Part shown: positions 1 to 6,999 of the stretch, one piece after another
How positions within the stretch are numbered: the first letter of the stretch is position 1
Layout: each line of letters opens with the position of its first letter
From: Candidatus Delongbacteria bacterium
GTDB lineage: Bacteria > UBA4055
DNA length: 11,417 bases
Direction of reading: 5' to 3'
NCBI GenBank assembly: GCA_028702975.1
Contig: JAQVNT010000032.1
Location: forward strand, 1 to 11,417
Notes under the pieces: model-generated
What the model was told of the DNA's origin: nothing
Seen by the model: the letters and a program-made list of their open reading frames with translations, nothing else
The model's database searches: none
Position numbers and translations under genes: made by a program

Positions 1-1788
1 CGCGTCGTACCACCCTTTGTCGTAAAGCGAGACATCCAGACCGTCGCCGTCAACCACCTGGTTAGGTGTAGTGTAGTTCGGATCCTGCTCCAGTGCGGTA
101 TGAAAGTTTTCGTTCACAATGAAAGCGAGCGTGAGTTTAAGAGAATCGCCGTGCTCGAATTTCCACACTTTTTTGTTCGCTATAAAATCATCTGCTTCGC
201 CGTCAGCGTTCGTATCTATAGCGACATTTGTAGCGGTCTCAACTCCTAATGGACCGAAAGATAGGAGATATTTCACATCGGCTCCGTTCGCGAGATCGTT
301 CATACCTGCTATAGTACCGTCTATCAGATTACCTGTTCCCGGCTGCCCGAAATTCTCAGGCGTTGTATATATCTGCCATTTATCACCCTGAGAATAGGGC
401 GGTTCCATATAATCAGGGTCTGCAATATATCCCTGAACATAGAGTTCTCTTAATCTGTACTGCTCATAATCGAACTCGTCATTCGACATGACCATATATC
501 TTCCTTTATCTCCGGTCGGTCTTCCCTCTGTTCTTCCGCCTACCAGAGGAGCGGACCCGCTGTTCCCGGAAACCGTCAGGTTGTCCTGATTCGTATCGTC
601 ATATCCTTTCTGGGCAAGAGTAAGATCGTACTGCCAGTCTGCGTGCAGACCCGTCTTCCATCTCGGTCCCCAGTCTATCGCTTCGTCATCAGAATGCGCG
701 ACATACATGTTGAAAGCGTACCTGAGGTTAGGATTCGGGTTCCTCAGTACTCTGACAGTAGCAATTGATGTCGCTCCGTCAAGAGGTTTTCCGGCACCTG
801 GTTCCCCTGTTGCCGAATAGTAATTTGTCCCAGTGTAGTTCCTTCCGTCGTTGTCTGCAGCCCAGGCAAGGTTCAGGTCAACTGTTTTCAGAACGCCCGT
901 TGCCGGGTCAATATATTTATCCCATTTCTGGATAAATCCGCCGAGATCGTCGGCATGATTATACGTCCACTGTCCGCTGGTCATACCTATGTCGCAGTCC
1001 AGGTAAACACCCATGAAGAAATCATAAATATCTTTACTTTCCTCGTTCCTGTTATATAATGTATAATCTATGATGACGAATTTCTGGGCATAATCATAAG
1101 ACCATGCGTAGCTTTTCTGCCTTATCTCTATTCCCAGAGGTTTGTGTTCTCTTTCGTCATAATCATCCATTCCGGTGTACGGTGTTCTCTGAACGAATTT
1201 ATCTGTGTACATCATGTTTAACTGTTCTTCTGCAGTAGCGAAAGGATCATAAACTTCCTCAAAAAGACAGCTGATCCTTCCCTCAACATTTGAAGACTCG
1301 TCAATATGACCTAAAATCGCTCCTGATTCATCCTCGTCGAACATGACCGGCCAGCATTCTCTTGCCATATCGTCCGTTCCGTTCTCTCCGGTCCATCCTT
1401 CATATGAGGTTGTGACAAGAGGACCGTCGAAAACATGTGCCTGATCAGTATCAACAGTTATCGTGTCGGAGTTTAAATAGCCCCCGAAAAGCAGAGAACC
1501 TACGAACAAAAAGTCAGTTCCCGTACCTCCGGGAAGTTCTCCGGAAACAGCGATTTTTCCCGTACAAGGATCTCTCATTGAATCCGGATTTCCGAAATAA
1601 CCGTTATTAGTAACGTTCAACCAGAAAAGACCTGCCCTGTGAACGCGGTTTTCCTGTATCGGCCTTACGGCTTTGCTGTCCGAAACCGATTTGCTGCCGG
1701 CATTGTCTGTCGGTGGGGCAGTTCTTGCCACAGCGATCGATACAAACGCAACGATCAGAAATACTGCTAGGGTTTTAAAGATTTTCAT
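1..1788 (-). CDS. Large secreted protein of FCB type, 3' end outside the window (partial)
   Basis: I translated this frame by eye from ATG at 1786-1788. It stays open for 596 codons to the window edge, so the C-terminus is missing. The start is supported by AGGAG at 1796-1800, 7 bases upstream. Residues 1-21 form a signal peptide (Lys-containing n-region, hydrophobic core, cleavage probably after AVA), so the product is exported. The mature part is acidic and rich in Tyr, Trp and Gly, with no membrane segment. Motifs include FWLNVTNNGYFGN (residues 55-67), LPGGTGTDFLFVGSLLFGG (85-103) and PLGIEIRQKSYAWSY (217-231). From memory, this pattern occurs in large surface or secreted proteins of uncultured FCB lineages that often end in a type IX sorting domain. 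The end is not visible, so that is untested. A calcium-loop-like DTNADGEADD lies at 525-534. The gene follows the TonB receptor after 31 bases and is probably co-transcribed, so it may act at the cell surface with it. Specific function unknown. Confidence 0.8.
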   Translation of the reverse strand, partial: MKIFKTLAVFLIVAFVSIAVARTAPPTDNAGSKSVSDSKAVRPIQENRVHRAGLFWLNVTNNGYFGNPDSMRDPCTGKIAVSGELPGGTGTDFLFVGSLLFGGYLNSDTITVDTDQAHVFDGPLVTTSYEGWTGENGTDDMARECWPVMFDEDESGAILGHIDESSNVEGRISCLFEEVYDPFATAEEQLNMMYTDKFVQRTPYTGMDDYDEREHKPLGIEIRQKSYAWSYDYAQKFVIIDYTLYNRNEESKDIYDFFMGVYLDCDIGMTSGQWTYNHADDLGGFIQKWDKYIDPATGVLKTVDLNLAWAADNDGRNYTGTNYYSATGEPGAGKPLDGATSIATVRVLRNPNPNLRYAFNMYVAHSDDEAIDWGPRWKTGLHADWQYDLTLAQKGYDDTNQDNLTVSGNSGSAPLVGGRTEGRPTGDKGRYMVMSNDEFDYEQYRLRELYVQGYIADPDYMEPPYSQGDKWQIYTTPENFGQPGTGNLIDGTIAGMNDLANGADVKYLLSFGPLGVETATNVAIDTNADGEADDFIANKKVWKFEHGDSLKLTLAFIVNENFHTALEQDPNYTTPNQVVDGDGLDVSLYDKGWYDA

Positions 1789-1819
1789 CAATTTTCTCCT
1801 ATTACATTAAAATATATAA

Positions 1820-4800
1820 TTACCATAAATAGCTGACCGAGAATCTGTAATGCCTTCTTTCATCGATGTTCTCCGGATTTTTGAAGATGTCCACAAGATT
1901 CGATCTTGTATCGGTCACTTCGTAGTATGCGTCGCTTCTTCTCCACCAGCTTCCCGTATCAGTATATACCGAGAACACATTGATCTTATTGAAAAGGTTA
2001 TAAATATCGAAATCCAGTTTCAGCCTGCCGTATGATACATTGTTCTCCCCTGTAAAAGCGAAGGTCTTTGACAGTTTGACATCTGTATTTGAAGTCCAAG
2101 GCATTCTTTCTGAGTTGGTCTCGATGTCTTCCGCAGCCACTGTGTTATCAAAATAATCCGTTGTAGGAGTAAACGGTTTTCCGCTTCCGAAATCTGTTGA
2201 GAAGCTCAATGTCCAGTCGTCTGTGTAAGGAACGTCAAAAAGAGTTTCTCCCCTTCCCCAGACAAAGGTCAGGTAGGTGTTCAGAGTGTGTCTTTCGTCC
2301 CAGTCAAGAGGGAATTCTTTAACTTCATAAACATCATCATCCAGATTGGATGTTTCGCTTGACGATTTTCCGTATGCGTATGATAATGTATAAGAAAATC
2401 CCCACAGGTAATGGTTGCTCAGGCTTTTATCGATCGTTATCTCGACTCCTCTTGATTTACCGTAATCGGAGTTATACCAAATAGATGCGTTAGTTACTCC
2501 GTATTCGTATGTCTTGGTATTGATCATATCGTAAATATCCTTGAAATATCCTGTGATATCGATCAGATAGTCACCGACCTCGTTAACCACACCAAGTTCA
2601 TAGTTTACATTCTTCATGTAGCCCAAATTCATATTCCCGAACAAAGGATCTCTTCCTGCTTTTGTATTCGGGTCATATATCTGAGTGTATGTCGGCAGCT
2701 GATACAGATGCCCGTAAGAAAAGAACAGTTTCGAAGTCTCGGAGATAGAGTGAGAAATACCGAATCTGGGACTTACCGCATATTTATACTTATCGATCTC
2801 TTCCTCGTAACCGAATTCCTCTGCCTCATACTTTTCTTCGTAGACATCAACGGATTTCTGGTCAAGGATCCTCATATCCAGCCTGACTCCGGCATTGACG
2901 ACAAGGTCCTCGAATTCCATTTTATCCTGAAGGTAAGCCGAGAACTCTTTTGGTTCGTATTTATACTGAGTTTTTTCTTCACCTCTGTACGGATAAGGAT
3001 CATCCGCATACAAATAGAGATCTTCGTCAAGGATCTCATAGTAATAATACGGGTTCGTTATTCTGTAATAATCCAGGTCGTTCATTGTAAACTCAAAACC
3101 TGTTTTAATCATGTGGAATCTGTTGATCTGATTCGTATAGCTTCCCTTAAACCTCATTACCGTATTGTCAAAAAGACTGTATTTCATACCGTCGTTTGTA
3201 GGTGTATCAACCATATATGATCCCGGTCTCAAAAATCCGGTGTTCTGATTCCAAAGGTCATCGTAATTGTAATCTACAAAATCTTCTCCTGAATCGTATA
3301 TGTCGTTAGGATTGTCGAATACTCCGTTCCTATTGTTGTCCATCCATGTCGAATAGCTGTCATACTGAAGATCCGCCACATTCGGAACATTTGAGTACAT
3401 TGATGCAGGCGCTCTGTAAACCGAATAGGAACCGATGAATTCAACATAATCTGAAGGATTGTCTGTTGGAGCGTGTCCGGCAGTCCAGCCAAGCTGAGAT
3501 TCGTCTGTCGTTGAACCGCTGTATCTCCATGAACAGTACGCTTCAAACTCATCGAAAACACCGTCGTACCATACATTATATACATCGTTGAATCTTGGAG
3601 CAGGCTGGCTTAAGGATCCCAGTGACGATCTCAGGTCGGCAAAGAACTCTTTCGGATACTTAATTGTAATAGTGGATGTGTCGGCAGCTACCGTAACTGT
3701 TGAATTATAGAACTGGTTAGTTTTAATAAATTCAATTCTTTCCCAGAATTCGGCGGTAAGCTGGCCTGAATAATCATAAGGAATACCGTATGTGTCTGTT
3801 CCTTTGATCGCCAATACGCTTGTTTCACCTTCGTCCCACTGGTTATTTGCATATTCGGAGATCTCGCCTGCAATTACCATAAATCTCTTCTGGTCAACAA
3901 AAGGCTCTCCCGTATCAGTAAAGAGGTCGCCGTCAGTAAAAGGTTCGTCTCCTACAGCGGAATAGAGGTTTTCATCATAGTGACCGTTCAAGTTCGTATC
4001 TCTGTATCCCTCTACTATCTCCCCTGTGAGGCAATCTCCGCCGAATCCGGTATAAGAAGTTCCTTTTTCCCAGTGATCCCATGCGTTGTTGCCGTTGGAA
4101 TCAAATAGCCTGTCACCGTCCCAGAAACCGTTGCCGTTGGCGTCAACAAAATTTTCACCAACATCATAATTGGAGTTCACTGGCTTTCCGTTCGATCCGT
4201 CAGTAAAATTCTCTCTGTCAAAATATCCGTTAAAATTATTATCGATATAACCTTCCGCGTCCCCTCCGTCCCTGACGCCGTTACTGATTATATCATAAGA
4301 TTCAAAAACATCAGTCGAATCGTGTCCCGGCGAGCTGTAAACAAACTCATCCGGTGTTTTTCCGCCAGGCAGATTTTCAAACTCTCTGTTATAGTATGAG
4401 AATATAAAATCATAATAGCTCTGCTGGTTTAGAGTATGCCTCCAGTTAAGATTTAGGATGGTTACATCTTCTTGCTGCTCAGATGTCGTCTCAGGCGTGT
4501 ATCTGTATGCCCAGTCAAAATCATAATTATGAGTTCTGGATCTGGTGAATGACGCACTCAGTTTCATGGTAGGCGAGAAATCGTAAGCCGATTTAAACAT
4601 AATGTTGAAATTATTCTCTCTTGCCTGCGGCAGTTCGAATCCGAAACCGGTCAGGTCGTAATCTTTGAAATCAAAAAACTCGCCCTCCGAATCTCCGTTA
4701 ACCCTGTAAGACCTTGCGTAACCGTCCTGAAGAGTAAAGTCGGTTGCAATATAATAAGTCGGTTTCATTCCGTTCATCGGAAGAGGAATCGGCCCGCTCA

Positions 4801-5575
4801 GACTGAATTCTCCCCTGTTATAGTTCAGCTTTGTGTCGCCGAGGAAAGAATCCGTTGCGTATTTTACATGACCGGAAGTTTTTTCCTGATCACCGATCTT
4901 ATAAACGATGTTTACACTTCCTGAGAGAGCATCTCCGTATTCAGCATCGGGAATACCTTTCTGAATATTGAAAGCTTCCACATTGGCAAAGTTTATCTCA
5001 ACGGGATTTGATTTGGCTCCGGTCGGATCTCCTACTGATACACCGTCAATGACATAATTTACCTCGCCTGCCCTTCCTCCTCTGAAGTGAAGCTCGCCTT
5101 CCGCGTCGGTTTTAATACCGGCGGTGCCTTTCAGCACATCAGATACCTGTGTAACGGCCAAAGTCTCAATGTTGCCCATATCCACTGTTCTTACTGAAGT
5201 TGTAACGTCCTTTTCAACTTTCTGCTCCATTACCACCTCGGCAACGATCTCCTGAAGCTCTATCACTTCCGAAGACATTTTGAAGTTCTGAGTTGTTGTA
5301 AGACCTACCCTTACCTTGACCTCTCTTGCTTCCTTCGGCGCGTATCCGACGAATTCTGTTTTGAGAGTATAAGTTCCGGCTCTCACACCGATGATGTAGT
5401 AATAACCATCCTCATCAGCCTCGGCTCCCCATGTTGTTCCTACAACAACTATGTTCGCTCCCGGTAAAGGATCTCCCTGTTCATCAAGCACGACACCCTT
5501 GATCTTACCGGTTGTTTGAGAAAACAAGACTGTTGCGAATAGTGTGATCATCATTAAGACGATGCTTCTTTTCAT
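1820..5575 (-). CDS. TonB-dependent outer-membrane receptor with carboxypeptidase-regulatory-like domain and Asp/Asn-rich loops
   Basis: This is a 1251-residue outer-membrane transporter. Receptors of this family import ligands using energy from TonB-ExbBD; the ligand here is unknown. In order it has a signal peptide (about 1-20), a beta-sandwich regulatory-like domain (about 23-100, GVVLDEQGDPLPGANIVV), a plug (about 108-228, containing FRGGRAGEVNYVIDGV), and a long barrel. The barrel includes YNLFNKINVF near the end and finishes in Leu-Trp, the aromatic terminus typical of BAM-assembled barrels. Acidic repeats such as FVDANGNGFWD occupy about 443-534 and 744-754 and probably form extracellular loops. 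They explain much of the size, which is above the usual 700-1000 residues. I chose ATG at 5573-5575 because GGAG (5582-5585) lies 6 bases upstream. An in-frame ATG four codons earlier (5587) has only A/T-rich sequence before it. The gene leads an operon with the secreted protein downstream and has its own promoter at 5655-5683. Confidence 0.93.
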   Translation of the reverse strand: MKRSIVLMMITLFATVLFSQTTGKIKGVVLDEQGDPLPGANIVVVGTTWGAEADEDGYYYIIGVRAGTYTLKTEFVGYAPKEAREVKVRVGLTTTQNFKMSSEVIELQEIVAEVVMEQKVEKDVTTSVRTVDMGNIETLAVTQVSDVLKGTAGIKTDAEGELHFRGGRAGEVNYVIDGVSVGDPTGAKSNPVEINFANVEAFNIQKGIPDAEYGDALSGSVNIVYKIGDQEKTSGHVKYATDSFLGDTKLNYNRGEFSLSGPIPLPMNGMKPTYYIATDFTLQDGYARSYRVNGDSEGEFFDFKDYDLTGFGFELPQARENNFNIMFKSAYDFSPTMKLSASFTRSRTHNYDFDWAYRYTPETTSEQQEDVTILNLNWRHTLNQQSYYDFIFSYYNREFENLPGGKTPDEFVYSSPGHDSTDVFESYDIISNGVRDGGDAEGYIDNNFNGYFDRENFTDGSNGKPVNSNYDVGENFVDANGNGFWDGDRLFDSNGNNAWDHWEKGTSYTGFGGDCLTGEIVEGYRDTNLNGHYDENLYSAVGDEPFTDGDLFTDTGEPFVDQKRFMVIAGEISEYANNQWDEGETSVLAIKGTDTYGIPYDYSGQLTAEFWERIEFIKTNQFYNSTVTVAADTSTITIKYPKEFFADLRSSLGSLSQPAPRFNDVYNVWYDGVFDEFEAYCSWRYSGSTTDESQLGWTAGHAPTDNPSDYVEFIGSYSVYRAPASMYSNVPNVADLQYDSYSTWMDNNRNGVFDNPNDIYDSGEDFVDYNYDDLWNQNTGFLRPGSYMVDTPTNDGMKYSLFDNTVMRFKGSYTNQINRFHMIKTGFEFTMNDLDYYRITNPYYYYEILDEDLYLYADDPYPYRGEEKTQYKYEPKEFSAYLQDKMEFEDLVVNAGVRLDMRILDQKSVDVYEEKYEAEEFGYEEEIDKYKYAVSPRFGISHSISETSKLFFSYGHLYQLPTYTQIYDPNTKAGRDPLFGNMNLGYMKNVNYELGVVNEVGDYLIDITGYFKDIYDMINTKTYEYGVTNASIWYNSDYGKSRGVEITIDKSLSNHYLWGFSYTLSYAYGKSSSETSNLDDDVYEVKEFPLDWDERHTLNTYLTFVWGRGETLFDVPYTDDWTLSFSTDFGSGKPFTPTTDYFDNTVAAEDIETNSERMPWTSNTDVKLSKTFAFTGENNVSYGRLKLDFDIYNLFNKINVFSVYTDTGSWWRRSDAYYEVTDTRSNLVDIFKNPENIDERRHYRFSVSYLW
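3974..4249 (-). repeat. Asp/Asn-rich calcium-loop-like repeats inside the TonB receptor
   Basis: Within about 92 residues the receptor carries at least four copies of an 11-residue unit. Its pattern is aromatic/aliphatic-x-D-x-N-x-N-G/N-x-aromatic-D: YIDNNFNGYFD, FVDANGNGFWD, LFDSNGNNAWD and YRDTNLNGHYD. A further copy, WMDNNRNGVFD, is encoded at 3314-3346. Alternating D/N side chains around a central Gly are the geometry of EF-hand-like and thrombospondin type-3-like calcium loops. Calcium binding is inferred, not shown. The repeats are degenerate at the DNA level, which suggests old duplication under selection on the protein. Confidence 0.7.
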
Positions 5576-5654
5576 AACAAACTCCATCTTTATTTTTAAT
5601 AATTTTACGCATATTTTCCGCCCGTTCTTTTCTTTGCTCTACGGGTCTGTGCAT

Positions 5655-5683
5655 AATATATGTCCATAATTAACAATTCGCAA
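5655..5683 (-). promoter_or_regulatory. Promoter for the TonB receptor operon
   Basis: Read on the minus strand, TTGCGA (5678-5683) and TATATT (5655-5660) are separated by exactly 17 bases. Transcription would start near 5648 and give a leader of about 73 bases before the ATG at 5575. That leader can form a short hairpin (CCCGU at 5641-5645 with ACGGG at 5621-5625) around a purine-rich loop. Confidence 0.5.
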
Positions 5684-5707
5684 ATCAAAATATTTTTTTT
5701 TTTTGAT
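5684..5707. promoter_or_regulatory. A/T-rich inverted repeat and 12-T run between divergent promoters
   Basis: ATCAAAA (5684-5690) and TTTTGAT (5701-5707) form 7-base inverted arms around 10 A/T bases, including part of an uninterrupted run of 12 T (5693-5704). The left arm abuts the -35 of the minus-strand promoter, and the right arm lies 23 bases upstream of the plus-strand -35. It could be an UP element, a regulator site, or simply bent A/T-rich spacer DNA. Confidence 0.3.
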
Positions 5708-5730
5708 CTATGTTTCCAAAACATGCTCTG

Positions 5731-5759
5731 TTGCTTTTGGTTTGATTACTTTGTATATT
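5731..5759 (+). promoter_or_regulatory. Promoter for the SH3b-domain protein gene
   Basis: TTGCTT (5731-5736) and TATATT (5754-5759) are 17 bases apart, in the wider motif TTTGTATATT. Start of transcription would be near 5766, a leader of under 30 bases containing AAGGAG (5780-5785), 8 bases before the ATG. An inverted repeat, CCAAAA (5716-5721) and TTTTGG (5735-5740), overlaps the -35 and could be an operator. Confidence 0.5.
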
Positions 5760-5793
5760 TAAGCCGGGATCTATATTATAAGGAGACGATCGC

Positions 5794-6999
5794 ATGACGG
5801 TAAACAGGACAATCTTTTTTCTGGCATTCAGCATTACTTCTTTATTTTTTCAGTTGTTTTGCCAGGATACCGGACTGAGAAAATCAATTGTTGACGACAG
5901 GACGGGGCAGACATACAACAACTTCAGATCGGATTCGACTCAGGTTCTATTTTATCAGGTGCTTGTACAGAACGATTTTCTTTATGACGCCCCAAAGAAC
6001 AATGCTGAAGCGGTTTATACTCTTGATTCGGATATGTTCGTTCAGATCGTTGAGGACGGCGGAAGTTTTATCAGGATAAAGATCCTTGATAAATTTCACG
6101 GAATAATCGAAGGCTGGGTCAGGTCGGGAACGCTGAGAAAAATAAAATATTACGGCAGGCCGTTCGGGGAAAAAAATGAAAAACCGGCGGGTTCAGATAT
6201 AGATCTTAAGAAAAACCCTCACTGGATTATGTCGGCATCCGCCGCTGTTTATGCCGACAGTTCAGCTGCAGTTCCGGCCGGCATCCTGACTACGGGCGAT
6301 CTTGTGTTCGTCACGGATCTTTCAGCGGGAGACGTCTGCCCTGTTCATTACAAAGGCTCAGAGGGTACAATGAATTCCGGTTTTGTCAAAAAAGCCGACC
6401 TTTCCGAGATCGCTCTTCTGGGAGGTGAAGCCTCGACTGACATCAAAGCGCTTTATGATATCTTCAACCCGATAATACTCAAGTACGATCTTGACAGATC
6501 CGGGTTCATATCCTTCAAAGGCATAAGCTTTAAAAACAAAGATGTGAACGAATTCACCGAGGACAGGCTCTGTAAAGAGCAATCTGAAGATACTTTAAAA
6601 TACAGATATTCTGTAAGCTCCAATATTCATGACATAAAAAAAGTGACCGCTGTCCGAAACAGTGAAGACAATCTTCAGATATCTATGTACAGGTTTTTGC
6701 CCGACGAGAACATTTTAACAAGCAGGGACACGATAAAATGCAGAGTGGTAGAAACGGCTTCTGTCCCGAGGATCGCAAGGATCATTGTAGAAGGAATTGA
6801 AGAATCTGAGATCAGGAATTCAATAACGAAGATCCATATCACTTATATTGAAAAAGAAAAAATGCACATCGTTTTTCAAAGAGAGACCGACACTTATATT
6901 TACAGGTACAGGAAAGATATTTCAAGCGGACTGATATTCGATACTCACACCGATATTGAAAAGACCGTCAAAAGAATGGTGGCTTTCAGAAAACACTAA
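5794..6999 (+). CDS. Exported protein with two SH3b-like domains
   Basis: The product has 401 residues. The N-terminus is a hydrophobic signal peptide (about 1-24). A Cys at 23 follows Leu-Phe, which does not make a lipobox, so I expect a periplasmic or secreted protein and not a lipoprotein. Residues about 53-117 (VLVQNDFLYDAP to GWVRSGTLRKI) and about 145-205 (WIMSASAAVYADS to GFVKKADLSEI) look like tandem bacterial SH3 folds. Each has a short strand at the start, a middle V-x-V strand, and a terminal G-[WF]-V. Such domains often bind peptidoglycan or peptides. The remaining ~190 residues match nothing I know. They include an EF-hand-like loop, DLDRSGFIS at 232-240, lacking the usual acidic residue at position 12, and then probable beta strands. 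The start is set by AAGGAG 8 bases upstream. The gene is divergent from the receptor and its stop overlaps the convergent permease gene. Function unknown. Confidence 0.8.
   Translation: MTVNRTIFFLAFSITSLFFQLFCQDTGLRKSIVDDRTGQTYNNFRSDSTQVLFYQVLVQNDFLYDAPKNNAEAVYTLDSDMFVQIVEDGGSFIRIKILDKFHGIIEGWVRSGTLRKIKYYGRPFGEKNEKPAGSDIDLKKNPHWIMSASAAVYADSSAAVPAGILTTGDLVFVTDLSAGDVCPVHYKGSEGTMNSGFVKKADLSEIALLGGEASTDIKALYDIFNPIILKYDLDRSGFISFKGISFKNKDVNEFTEDRLCKEQSEDTLKYRYSVSSNIHDIKKVTAVRNSEDNLQISMYRFLPDENILTSRDTIKCRVVETASVPRIARIIVEGIEESEIRNSITKIHITYIEKEKMHIVFQRETDTYIYRYRKDISSGLIFDTHTDIEKTVKRMVAFRKH

Noticed and set aside
119..391. Plus-strand open frame of 90 codons at the left edge
   Set aside because: The opposite strand has a continuous 596-codon frame with a signal peptide and ribosome binding site, so this is its shadow.
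2708..3220. Plus-strand open frame of 170 codons inside the TonB receptor gene
   Set aside because: It lies wholly antisense to a clear receptor gene, has no ribosome binding site or recognisable domain, and reflects the codon bias of the opposite strand.
5860..5864. Lipoprotein signal (Cys23) in the SH3b-domain protein
   Set aside because: The residues before Cys are Gln-Leu-Phe; a Phe at -1 is not compatible with a lipobox, so ordinary signal peptidase I cleavage is more likely.
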